NCBI GenBank assembly: GCA_023014365.1
Contig: JAEBUN010000023.1
Coordinates: forward strand, 620,001-684,000
Direction: 5' to 3'
Source of the DNA: Lepiota brunneoincarnata
Taxonomy: Eukaryota > Basidiomycota > Agaricomycetes > Agaricales > Agaricaceae
Length of the DNA: 64,000 nt
The notes below the pieces were generated by a model. That model saw only the letters and a program-made list of their open reading frames with translations, was not told where the DNA came from and ran no database searches. The translations under genes and the position numbers were made by a program. Positions 20,601 to 30,197 of this stretch are shown here, one piece after another (the first letter of the stretch is position 1; each line of letters opens with the position of its first letter).

Positions 20601-21458
20601 ATCCAACAGGCATTCTCAACTGCATACCATCCTCAGACAGATGGTTCCACCGAACAATACAATCAGGAAATCAAAACCTACCTTGCCATATACTGCACCA
20701 GAAACCCTCTTGACTGGTCAAAAACCCTCCCTATTGCCAAATTTGCACACAACTCCAAAATACATGCCTCAAGGCAGAAATCCCCATTTGAACTAATCAT
20801 GGGATACAACCCTCCACCGATACCCACGGTAGTGGAAACATCGAACTTTCCATCAGTAGATGAATGCATCAGACTCCTTGATGATGCCAGAAAAGAAGCA
20901 CACGCGGCACATCAACTCTCCGCCGATATTATGAAACAAAGAACCAGAAGAACTGTCAAACCCCTTGAAACATGTCAAAAGGTATGGCTAGAAGCCAAAA
21001 ACCTCAAACTCCCCTTCATCTCCAACAAAATATCCCCAAAATGACTAGGACCTTTCCTTATCTCAGAAGTCTTATCGCCACTCACCTATAAGCTAAAACT
21101 TCCGATCAAATGGAAGATACACCCGATATTCCACAGAAACCTTCTAACCCTATATACCGAAACAGAAGCATACGGATCCCATCCGACTCCACCACCACCA
21201 GACATCATCAACGAAGAAGAAGAATACGAAATAGAAGCCATTCTAAATCACCGCCAACACCGCGGAAAACTCCAATACTACGTCAAATGGAAAGGATACT
21301 CCCACACGGAGAATGAATGGATCACCGATGAAACACTCCACGCAAATGCCGAAGAATACTTAACCAAGTATAAAGAAGCTCATGGAATTCTCCAGAAAGA
21401 ACAGGAACCCACCAGAACCAACCAAAGACAACTTTGCTCCCACACCAAACCTACTTAA
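17697..21458 (+). pseudogene. element B pol (decayed): PR, RT, RNase H, IN, chromodomain
   Basis: Same domain order as A's pol and clearly related in protein but diverged at the DNA level. Protease LIDSGAQGNFI (about 17878); [14 protein letters not shown] and YMDDIL (about 19058); RNase H EADASKFTSGAV (about 19500); integrase GHPGEQET, CPECQQH, WDLITGLPP, ISDRDPRF; chromodomain YEIEAILNHRQH, YYVKWKGY near 21225-21370. In-frame stops occur in several places. At least three TGA stops stand where element A has Arg (near 18540, 19105 and 21043), consistent with CGA to TGA at CpG. Confidence 0.92.
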
Positions 21459-22585
21459 AGATGCCCATGAACCTTGACCTCGCTCGCCCCCAAACTACTC
21501 CCCCTTTTTCAACAACACCCTCGCCAACTTCCTCATCATCCTCCGTTGTCATCATAAACAATGCAAGTGTCAAACATACTACACTTCAGACAACTCCCGT
21601 TCCGGCCCCATCTCCCTACACCCCTTCTCACACCTTTGCCGCAACATACACCTCCCTCAGGGATGAGACCCCCGACCCCAACGACACCCCAGAACCAACA
21701 GCCGCCCCAGCTGCCTCCCTTAGATACCATACAGCTGGAGTACGATCATATGGACCAGATCACCCTTCTGACAGAGATCTGTGCAAGGCTGCCACCGACG
21801 GAGCCTTTACGACTAAATTGGAACACACTTCAATTTCAGAATACGACCGACAACTCTGGTATGACTATACCCACCATGTACGACAGACTAAGGCTCTCGC
21901 TACTGCGTACAATACGCAACGTGCCTGGGCAGAATCACTTGAGTGACTTCTCCACTCAAGATCGGGCCTCATGTCCAAGGTGTCAAAGAACCTACCCAAA
22001 CGAGATGAGGTACATACCTTGCAGCCCCCCACTGCAACCATCCCCACCACTACCACAACGACCACTGCCGCAATCATCACCACCATCCCCAATAAGGGAA
22101 GAAAGCCCACCAGTATCAGAAATCCCTTCAGACTTCTCACCCCCACCAAGGACGCCACCCACACTGTCACCAGTAACAACATCCCAGTTCGGAACTCCCC
22201 CAATCCCATTCACTCATGAACCAACCCCCGAACCACCGACAGATCAGTCTGTATCCAATGCAGACACACAGGACACTGGGCCATGGATTGCCCCCAATTC
22301 GCTTGCCTTGGATGCAAGCAATATGCCCCAGGGCATTACTCATATGACTGCATCAAGTATAGATGCCCCCATTGTGCTGTCTTCCAACCGCACCATAAAC
22401 GGACCGAATGCCCAAGTCAAAAGACTCAACATACCCCCTACTCCAGAAATCCGACAACCCGTCCCTTGACCACTCCCACAACTCATCATAGATACATTGA
22501 CCTCACTCACGACGACTACTATGAGGAATGCTACGATGATGTGGCCGAATCAAACATTACAGGAGAACCATGTGGTTCCTTCTGA
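21434..22585 (+). pseudogene. element B ORF3, post-pol zinc-knuckle protein
   Basis: Counterpart of A's ORF3, starting in the end of pol. The frame has stops near 21946 and 22219 but ends with a clear module: three Cys/His knuckles (CIQCRHTGHWAMDC, CLGCKQYAPGHYSYDC, CPHCAVFQPHHKRTEC, about 22256-22405) and the terminus AESNITGEPCGSF. APGHY and AESNITGEP are shared with A. The N-terminal half reads better in the neighbouring frame, so a frame break near 22250 is possible. Confidence 0.65.
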
Positions 22586-22829
22586 AGAAAACCCAACCAC
22601 CCCACCAGAAGAAAGGATAGAGAGTCCCCATTTCAGACGCCTACTATACGACATCTTCTATCCAGGACAACCCCCATCCCCAGAAACTGCCACTATACTC
22701 GATCTCCACAGAACCCCCACTCCCACCTTCTCTCCAGTCATTCCCCCCAGACCAGACTCTACCGACCAAACTCAGATCAAATATTACAAACCAAACTACT
22801 TAGCCGAATACCCAGAAGAAGGAAATTAA
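21561..22829 (+). pseudogene. element B ORF4-like overlapping frame
   Basis: Open from 21561 to 22469 (302 codons) and again from 22497 to 22829 (110 codons), in the +1 frame relative to ORF3 as in element A. It is Pro/Ser-rich. The end includes NQTLQE, encoded by the same bases as ORF3's ESNITGE. Unlike A it stops before the LTR. Part of this frame may really be ORF3 displaced by a frameshift. Confidence 0.4.
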
Positions 22830-22868
22830 CGAGTTGTATGGAAAACAACTCTAGAAACAGACCTAATG

Positions 22869-23250
22869 TTATCAGAATTCCATCAGAAGGACAGTTATTT
22901 TTAGCTACATTTCCCATGTCACTATGAAACTATCAGTAGTGTACATCAGAAGGACGATTCTTACCACATGCCTCATGTCTCTTATCTCTGACTTGTAGTT
23001 ACCTTGGTCTGGACTATTATAGTAGGAGTATAGCCACACTTAGAAGTATATAAGGATACAGTACAATACCTTGTATCCTTATCTTAGTGTTATACAGTTC
23101 TTGCCTCCTATACCTCTTTGCCCTTAAACCGGCTGGACTATAGTGCTCCATCATCTCCAAGTCACGCTTAGTAGGACAGGACCAAGTCTGTATAGACATC
23201 CTGTGTCGAACCCCATGCTACTCAAGAGTGAACCCCTAACCCGGGTAACA
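22869..23250 (+). repeat. element B 3' LTR
   Basis: 382 bp, TGTTATC...GGGTAACA, followed by the duplication GCTGC. It keeps the TATA box and start-site region. About ten differences from the 5' LTR. Confidence 0.93.
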
Positions 23251-23255
23251 GCTGC

Positions 23256-24290
23256 CCCCCCTGGCCCCCCCCAGCTGTTATCCCCCCAGCTGCTCCTGAG
23301 CACCCCTCCTTTGCACAGGTGGTGTCCAAGCCACCTAGCAGACACCCTCGGGTGCCTGCAACCACCTCTGGTCCCACCTGCCACCAGATCCTCATCCTGT
23401 GTCAGGTCCCTGCTAAACTTGGGGTCCTGGCTTCCTTTGTAAGGGGACTAGCATGTATGCACCCCCTTACACAAGGTATGTCTAGGGGTCTGTGGTTGGG
23501 TGTCCAGGCTCAGCCTCTCTAGCTGATGCCTGATGCCTAAGCCCGGCCTCAGCCTTCGGCCACCCCCATCCCCAAGTCTGATCTGCGTACAACTAACATT
23601 GTTTGTATATTGTTTGTGTACATTATATTCTAGTGGCTACATAGTGTTTGGCTACCTGGTCTGTACGCAGACCTCTATGTATATAAGTAGTGTGGGTGTC
23701 GATTGTATTCACCACCCGAATATCAACTTGGTTCCAGTGCTCTTAACTTTCCCTAACATCCTTGGTCTCCCCCATCAATGTGGTGCTTCAATCCTTGGGC
23801 TCTGGCCTTGTGGTCAATTCTATCTGTCCTGCATATGATGGCATCTCACTGTCTACATTCTCTGTTCCCCTCCTGGCTGACCTGCCAGTTGTCTGCACTG
23901 CCATTGTGTGCATCCTTCAAGTTGATAAGGATGTCCAGGCTGCTCTCCCCCACTCCAAGTTGTACTTGAAGGTCTTGGATGCCCCACTTGTCTTTGGTGA
24001 CCATCACATCACCCCAGCCAACCTTACTGCCATCTTCAGGGCCTCTCCCCTGGCAGGTGACCTTCTCTCCCTTGCTGGTCCTCCCTGCATGGTCTGCAAC
24101 TCCGCAAAGTCTGACATGGCAACTGTGTACTTTGACATATTCAATTCTCAGACTGGCACTATGGCCAAGAAATTGGTTGGTTGCTACCTCTACATTGCTG
24201 ATGAAGCCTGCCTCTTGCAGGCAGCCTGGGCCAATCCCAGCTCCCCCCAGTGCACTCGGTGCTGGTGTTGGGGTCATCCTACCTGAAAAG
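23256..24290 (+). pseudogene. LINE-like ORF1, 3' part with zinc knuckle
   Basis: Continuation of the 4596-5272 frame after element B. First a Pro-rich segment (SFAQVVSKPPSRHPR near 23290), then from about 23770 a conserved-looking domain (LPHSKLYLKVLDAP, ITPANLTAIFRASPLAGDLLSLAGPP, SAKSDMATVYFDIFNSQTG). It ends with a CCHC-like knuckle, CTRCWCWGHPT, and is then cut off. This pattern resembles ORF1 proteins of LINE-type elements common in agaricomycete genomes (from memory, not a search). No endonuclease or RT follows, so it is a truncated remnant. Confidence 0.55.
23479..23758 (+). repeat. possible small solo LTR inside the LINE remnant
   Basis: A 280-bp AT-rich insert starting TGTCTAGGG and ending CCCTAACA, with a TATATAAG box near 23680. 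The coding similarity of the LINE ORF1 breaks off on either side. I could not find a matching 5-bp target duplication (AGGTA against TCCTT), so this is tentative. Confidence 0.3.
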
Positions 24291-24374
24291 GTAATTGGTT
24301 TTTTTTTTTGTCCCCAGGTATGGTTACAGGTGCACCCAATACACTCAATCTAGTGAGAAGGAGTGTACACCCTT

Positions 24375-25687
24375 TGTGAACACTAAGTTTGCAGGGCTCA
24401 GAAAGTTATCAAACTCAGAGTGTGATGGTGCAAAAGTTGAGTTCTGTTATATCATCACTTGACAATAATAGTACTCAACAAGTTGTGAACTAGTGAACAA
24501 GTAACTTTAATTGTTAATAGTTCAAGGATAGAGAGTTTGTTAACTTAGAGATCTAACTCATTTTACGGATGGCTCTCAAGTCAATAAGGATAGTGCATGA
24601 ATAACTTTACTTGTAGCTAACCCAAAAGTTTGAACAAGTCACAATTAGGAACCTAATGTATTAAGACAATGGTCCTCAATCACTGGTTAAGTCTACCACT
24701 TAGAATCCTAAGCATCCCTTGGATGAATGGTTCTCAAGCTGGCAGGCTAGCTAAGAAGGAATGACTACCACTTAGGATCCTAGACATCCCCAAGATGAGT
24801 GGTCCTCAAGCTAGTATTCAATCTCTGAAGTTAATCACCACTTAGGATCCTAGATGTCACCAAGATGAGTGGTCCTCAAGCTAGCAATCAATCTCAGGTG
24901 TTCGTGAATGTCTTAGCTAGGAAGCAATCACTCCACAGACAAACAGGCGTGTTCAGACAATCAAATGAGACATTAAACGCCATATTCAATGGGGGGAAAG
25001 AATCCTAGCAGAATGCTTGCCCTGCCCCCCCCTTGATGGCCTTATTTTATACTACTATAACATGCAGTACTTAATACATATTTAGGAATACATAGCTTAC
25101 ACGTCCTTTTCCTTTTTAGCTTTTCCATTCTAAGTGATATCATATGGCTGACACATCCTCCTACTTGCCCCATCAGTGGTTCTCCCTATGTTTCACAATT
25201 GGAGCCCATGTCCCAACTAAGTTATCTGATGTTTTGGCACCATAATTGGGTTGGCTCCTTCCTTTGTAGTCTCCTGGAGTTTCCTGAATCTCCTCCAGAG
25301 ATCTAAACTTTAGTGAATAATTCAGGCAGCCTTATCCCTTCTCCAGATGACCCCTCAGATCGTAAACCATCAAGTTTCACTCTATTTTCCCTTGGTTTGT
25401 GGCTTTGGACAAATGTAGCTAGGAACATTTGTATACCTATGATGTACCATTAATCATTAATTATCCCTCTGCCAATGGATTGACATATTAGGGCCTTGGG
25501 TCATGTCCTAGGTATTTCCTTGCCTGGCCAGCAACTCAGGACTCATTCTGGCCCTCTTATTCCCTATAGCTAAGGGTTATCAAAAGGTTCTGCCTCAATT
25601 CTGAGGGTATAAGTCAAATAAATTCGATTTTTCAGGTATATTTGAAATTTCGGCATATTACTGGGTACATAACAGCCAAGGTCTACA
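24375..25687 (+). mobile_element. solo LTR of a third LTR-retrotransposon family (C)
   Basis: 1313 bp starting TGTGAACA and ending GGTCTACA, flanked by CCCTT on both sides (24370-24374 and 25688-25692). It has no coding capacity. It contains three imperfect tandem copies of a roughly 65-bp unit with CACTTAGGATCCTAGA and GAGTGGTCCTCAAGCTAG (24690-24900). It interrupts the LINE/gag-like remnant. No second copy is present in the window to confirm it. Confidence 0.6.
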
Positions 25688-25692
25688 CCCTT

Positions 25693-25908
25693 TCATCCAG
25701 AATGCCATTGCCACTCTCCCAGCAGGCCATCCCTCAGACTCAGACCCAGAGGCTTGGTACTTGGCAGCATGATGGGTAGACCAAGCCCAGATGGTAAATG
25801 AGGCATTCTGCTCCAATGCTCACTCCCCACTTCCGCCCCCCTCCAAGCTTCCCACAGGATATGTATGTATGTCAGACTCCCCCCCTCTATGCCAACAATC
25901 AGACCTTT
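25693..25908 (+). other. short retroelement gag-like fragment between LTRs
   Basis: A Pro/Ser-rich open reading (QNAIATLPAGHPSDSDPEAW, with one stop) between solo LTR C and a reversed B LTR. Probably the continuation of the sequence that LTR C hit. Nothing more can be assigned. Confidence 0.3.
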
Positions 25909-26295
25909 TGTTACCCGGGTTAGGGGTTCACTCTTGAGTAGCACGGAGTTCAACATAGGATGTCTATACAGACTTGGTCCTGTCCTACTACATAAGTGTG
26001 ACTTGGAGATGACGGAGCACTATAAGTCCAGCCAGTTATGGCAAAGAGGTATAGGAGGCAAGAACTTTATAACACTAAGATAAGGATACAAGGTATTGTA
26101 CTGTATCCTTATATACTCCTAAGTGGGGCTGTACTCCTACTATAAATATCTGGACCAGAGTAACTATGAGTCAGAGATAAGAAACACAAGGCATAACTAA
26201 GAATAGTCCTTCTGATGTACACTACTGATGGTTTCATAGTGACATGGGAATATAAACTAAAAATAACCGTCCTTCTGATAAGAGTTCTGATAACA
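25909..26295 (-). repeat. reversed element B LTR without target duplication
   Basis: A reverse-complement B LTR (TGTTACCC...CTGATAACA). The flanking bases differ (CCTTT left, GCGCA right), unlike a clean solo LTR. This fits recombination between two separate B copies or loss of one flank. Confidence 0.82.
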
Positions 26296-26320
26296 GCGCA
26301 CCCTCAAGGATTGCACCTCA

Positions 26321-27705
26321 ATGGCTGCTGCCAGTCCCACCCCAGCTGTTATTCAAGCAGCTACTACCCAGAAGGGTCACTTGTGGATCTCTGCAGGTGT
26401 CCCACGCACTCCTAGCTGCCTGGACCCCACTTGCCCCATGGTAAAAGGCACCTCTACTGCCCTCCCGCTGTCAGCTCACTACCCACAGGACAATGAGGCC
26501 AATTGCTATCAGGCCACCCTTGTCATCGCCAACAACATGGGTGGGCACATGGTTGGCTGTGGTGGCTGCAGCCTCAAACAGGTCACATGTTACCCAGGTT
26601 AGGGGTTCACTCTTGAGTAGTACAGAGTTCAACACAGGATGTCTATACAGACTTGGTCCTGTCCTACTAAGCATGACTTGGAGATGATGGAGCACTATAG
26701 TCCAGCCGGTTTAGAGGCAAAGAGTTATAGGAGGCAAGAACTTTATAACACTAAGATAAGGATACAAGGGTATGGTACAGTATCCTTATATACTACTATG
26801 TGTGGCTGTGCTCCTACTATATATATCTAGACTCAGGTAAGTGAGTCATATCCTTATCTATCTAAGTATAGATTGTTCTGATGGTACTTCTGTTTGTCTC
26901 AGGATGACAGGTCTTCTATTTATTTATATACTTTGGGTGCTTCTGATAAGAGTTCCTTCCAGTGAGGCTTCTGATAAAGGGAGTTAAGGGGACTTCTGAT
27001 AACATCACAGACATAAGTGGCACTCACCTCTGGGTCTATTCTATGGCCACAGATGGTGCCAACGAGCACCACATCTCTATCAGGGGGACCAAGCAGCAAC
27101 TTGGTGATGCCCTTGTGGTGTTAGGTAAGTAGATTGTGCATAAATGCATCCACCTTCCAAAGACAAAGAAGGAGAAGATGATGGTGGCTTCTGGCTTTGC
27201 CCCAGCAGCCTCTAGACTGTCCATTCCTGCAGTGGCTCAGGCTCCCACTCCAGCTGGTGTAGACTCTGCTGCCTCTGGTTCTGCTACCCCAGTCCCTGAC
27301 TGGGTGCACCCAGGTGCACAGTCCTCCTTGCAGGCCTCTTCTGTCACTCCTACTCCCCCTATGATCTCTACCCTGGCTGGTGCTCCATTGACTACTATGT
27401 GCATGGCTGCATCTACCCCCATCCCTATTCACTTGCCTGCAGTTTCTTGGCAACCATCACACAGCTCCCCTATGCCCATCTCTACCCCCTCTGGTATGTC
27501 TACTCCCAGAGTCCCATCAGTCTGGATGGGAAGTGCTACCCCTACCCTGGCCTTGACCCTGATGGGGGTTGACAGTGTCATCTCGACCCAGGGCCAGGGA
27601 CTTCTGCCTGTCACCTACCTGGCCTATCTCGACTATACCTGTTCCCTTCTGGCAAATGGGCTTGTCATTTGGCTTGTGGATGGTCGCTGGGCTCATGCTG
27701 CCTAG
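26321..27705 (+). pseudogene. retroelement ORF with a KH-like domain, split by a solo LTR
   Basis: Reads from MAAASPTPAVIQ (26321) to 26587, is interrupted by a reversed B solo LTR, and resumes in frame at 27010; across the insert the frame reads KQVT then DISGTHLW. The joined part looks like a KH RNA-binding fold: a hydrophobic strand (CYQATLVIA), a Gly-rich loop (GHMVGCGG), a helix, DISGTHLWVYS, then a final strand and helix (HHISIRGTKQQLGDALVVLGK). A stop follows LGK (TAG, about 27127), after which basic residues (LPKTKKEK) and a Pro/Ser/Thr-rich tail continue to 27705. Probably an RNA-binding gag or ORF1 of an unclassified element. Confidence 0.5.
26588..27004 (-). mobile_element. reversed solo LTR of element B family
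   Basis: 417 bp, TGTTACCC...TGATAACA, with the target duplication TCACA at 26583-26587 and 27005-27009. About 30 bp longer than the other B LTRs, with a diverged 3' third. It sits in the KH-like ORF. Confidence 0.88.
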
Positions 27706-28189
27706 GACAAAGGACAGGTCATTGACTCTTAAGAAGAGGCTGGTATAAGGGGTGAAGAGAGAATGCCTCTCCTAGCTACAACGAAAATGCGAGTGTGGTC
27801 AAATACAGTGACTGCTGGGCTTCTAAACTGATGGTGAGTGACCAAGGAGTTGAAATAGTCAGGTAACAAGTGGAGGTGTAGGAATTTTTGAGGATAGATT
27901 TAGAACAGATAAAATTTGTTGATAAAATGTGAATAAATTGGAGTGTGTTTTTCAGATAGTTCAAGATGAGTGAGATGAGCTGTTAATTTGCTGGAGTACT
28001 ACTACCAGATGTACATGCTTTATATATGATGAAAGAAATAGGTTTTTGACAATTATTTTGAGAGAGACAGATGAGAAGAAAAAAACCTAATTAGTCCAGA
28101 ATAAGTCCTAGAATGAAGGATTACTACAAACTGAGACAAAAAGAACATGAAACAGGAGCTGAATAAATAAGAAACACGATTACAATACT
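27706..28189. other. A-rich stretch, no gene seen
   Basis: A-rich, low-complexity DNA between the KH-like ORF and the decayed transposase. The left end of the second Tc1 element should lie here, but I found no convincing terminal repeat. Confidence 0.4.
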
Positions 28190-29131
28190 TGGTAGCAGAG
28201 AGGAACAAGAGAGAAAGGTGAGAGTGGTATAGACTGGGGTATGACAAGCTGATGAGATAAAATGTAAATATTTAACCCATGGTACAGCATGCTGATTTTA
28301 AGGTGAGTCCACAAATGTTCAATTGGATTAAGGTCTGGAGATTGTGGGGGCCACACCATAACCTCCATTTCAGCTGCTTTGAACCATTTTTGAGCCTTGA
28401 TGCACCTATGTTTGGGATCATTATCTTGTTGAAAGACAATATCCCCCACCTCTTTGTCATACCACTCCAGGCTCCCCTTGAGTTCATCCTCCAAAATGGT
28501 GACAAATAGATTACCATCCATCTTACCATTAATCTTGGCTGCCAACCCTGGACCCTCCCACAGCATACAGCCCCATACCATGATAGAACCTCCTCCAAAC
28601 TTTGTGGTTTCCTGTACCAGCCTATGTATCACTAAGCCTCTCCCCTGCTCTTTTCCAGACCCAAACCCCGCCATCTGACCCTAAGTGATTGATTTTGGTC
28701 TCATCTGATCAAACCACCCTCTTCCAGTCTTCCAGGGTCCAGTCTGCATGTGCCTCTGCCTACTCCAAGCTTTTCCTCTTGTGTATAACAGAGAGTTTAG
28801 GCCTTTTCTACTTGACTACAGCCTTCATTCCAGCTTTTTTGAGTGCTCTGTGAACTGTTTTGGAGGATAGAGGTTGGCCAATGACAGTCCAAAGGGTTCT
28901 GGTGATTTGGGAGGCATTTTCAGCCTTGCAGGATGTGATAAGATGAGTGGCATATTTGATATTGCCAACAGAAAGCTTGGTTGATCAGCCACCAAGTGAC
29001 TTTGAAAGTATTGAATGATGTTTGGAGTGAAGATGAGATATAGTGCTGAGGCCAAGACAAGTGGTAAAAGCAATATGGGTAGCAGAGTGGCCTTTGTCCA
29101 AAAGGGAAAGAATATGGTTGCATTGAGTCAT
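28190..29131 (-). pseudogene. decayed Tc1/mariner transposase
   Basis: The minus strand resembles the intact transposase at 15341-16357. It starts near 29131 (MTQCNHILSLLDKGHSAT) and has several stops through the DNA-binding half. A well-preserved catalytic part is open from 28674 on: WGCMLWEGPG, FQQDNDPKH, SPDLNPIEHLW. The C-terminus is replaced by unrelated sequence after HLKIS. Related to, but distinct from, the intact copy; its terminal repeats use CCCTTCC where the intact copy has CCGTTCC. Confidence 0.85.
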
Positions 29132-29451
29132 AGAGAGAGATCACATGTTAGCAAAATGAGGTTGGGGGGGTGGTGTGAGCTAGGGGAGTGAGCAGCTATA
29201 TTGATACATTATTCCAACCAGTCACATGGCATTTATTTGCACTTATTTGGTTCTAATAAACAAAATCATGTGATTAGAGTAGAGATGGACAAAACCCTTC
29301 CAATGACCTTAAATGGTTGTTTAATTCACCAACTTCCAAAAATGGCATATGACGTAATGATATTTGGCAGGATGATACATGAGCCATATAGGTATTCCCA
29401 ATCAAAATATGAAGGTTTCACCTTTAGTGGGTGGGCAGTTATTAACATATT

Positions 29452-30149
29452 TGTTATGATCCGTGCTCCTTCTGTATCCGAGGATAACTGGAGACGGCCT
29501 TCAATCACTCTACAAGGTGTCCGAGACGGTTGGCCTTATAGAGCTTAGTGGATCGCGCTCAATGAGATAACGAGGGAAGACGCCAAGTTAAGGCAGAGAG
29601 GTAAACGACCGCTGTTAACAAGATTAAAGCTTGAGGCTTTAATCTCTACTTGTACAGGCCTTATATACCTATGAGGTGCTATATACTCGTTATAGGTTAC
29701 TTGGCTGTTCTACTGGTCGTGCGCAGTCCTGACCATGATGCACATCCTGGCTGATGGCATCCTAGCGTTATTTATATTACAATGAGTCAGTACTCTCGCT
29801 ACTGCTGTGCGATGTTCCATCGCTTTCCTCTGACTCATAATCTTCTTCTCCCGATTGTATCTCCATGGAGTCTTCTTCATTCTCGCTTTCCATTCTCTCG
29901 GTGCTTCCATCTGTATCGGAGGTTGGGTCGGTTGATCCATGGTTATCTTCCTCGTCCTCGGGGTATTCCAATATATCCTCCAAGGTTATCTCCATTCCTG
30001 CTTCTCTTGCCAGGTCCTGCATGGCGGTATAATATTCCCCTTCCTCGTCTTCGTATTCTTGTGCCCGTAATTGGTCTGTAGTCTCCTGTACCCATCTTGT
30101 AAAGTCGAACAATAATTCTTGTTCCTCCCGGTCTGGACTGTTCATAACA
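29452..30149 (-). mobile_element. reversed solo LTR of element A family
   Basis: 698 bp, the same length as A's LTRs, with the target duplication ATATT at 29447-29451 and 30150-30154. It results from recombination between the LTRs of an A element. It keeps the U3 ORF (30145 to 29777), which differs from A's by a few substitutions, several of which change residues to Glu. Confidence 0.95.
29777..30145 (-). CDS. LTR-encoded acidic ORF in the solo A LTR
   Basis: 122 codons, the same start (MNSPDREEQ) and stop as the U3 ORF of element A, still open in this older solo copy. Very rich in Glu, Asp and Ser. In the full element this is the C-terminus of ORF4; alone it may be untranslated. Function unknown. 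Confidence 0.4.
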   Translation of the reverse strand: MNSPDREEQELLFDFTRWVQETTDQLRAQEYEDEEGEYYTAMQDLAREAGMEITLEDILEYPEDEEDNHGSTDPTSDTDGSTERMESENEEDSMEIQSGEEDYESEESDGTSHSSSESTDSL

Positions 30150-30197
30150 ATATTTGTTGAAGTATAAAAATCATTGGAAGGGTTTTGTCCCTTACTG

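Larger units (their letters stand above)
5273..23250 (+). mobile_element. Ty3/Gypsy chromovirus element B (full length, decayed, with nested insertions)
   Basis: A complete LTR retrotransposon once its insertions are set aside. The 5' LTR is 5273-5556 continued at 13804-13903 (384 bp); the internal region is 13904-22868; the 3' LTR is 22869-23250 (382 bp). LTRs begin TGTTATC and end GGGTAACA. The target duplication GCTGC is found at 5268-5272 and 23251-23255. The two LTRs differ at roughly ten positions on reading, so B is older than A. Order: gag (zinc knuckle), protease, reverse transcriptase, RNase H, integrase, chromodomain, then ORF3/ORF4. Element A sits in its 5' LTR and a Tc1-type transposon in its gag. 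Gag and pol carry many stops, so B is dead. Confidence 0.93.
29287..30197 (-). repeat. terminal repeat arm of the decayed Tc1 element, split by a solo LTR
   Basis: Inner site ACAAAACCCTTCCAATG at 29289-29305; outer inverted site CATTGGAAGGGTTTTGT at 30172-30188; the arm ends CTTACTG followed by TA. Without the inserted LTR and its duplication the arm is about 208 bp, the same length as the arms of the intact element. Confidence 0.7.

Noticed and set aside
24690..24900. Regularly spaced repeats suggestive of a CRISPR array
   Set aside because: Only three imperfect ~65-bp units inside a eukaryotic LTR; no short identical repeats with unique spacers.
27795..27830. TACAGTGACT as the left end of the decayed Tc1 element
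   Set aside because: Only the first few bases resemble the right end; the rest of the arm is not present.
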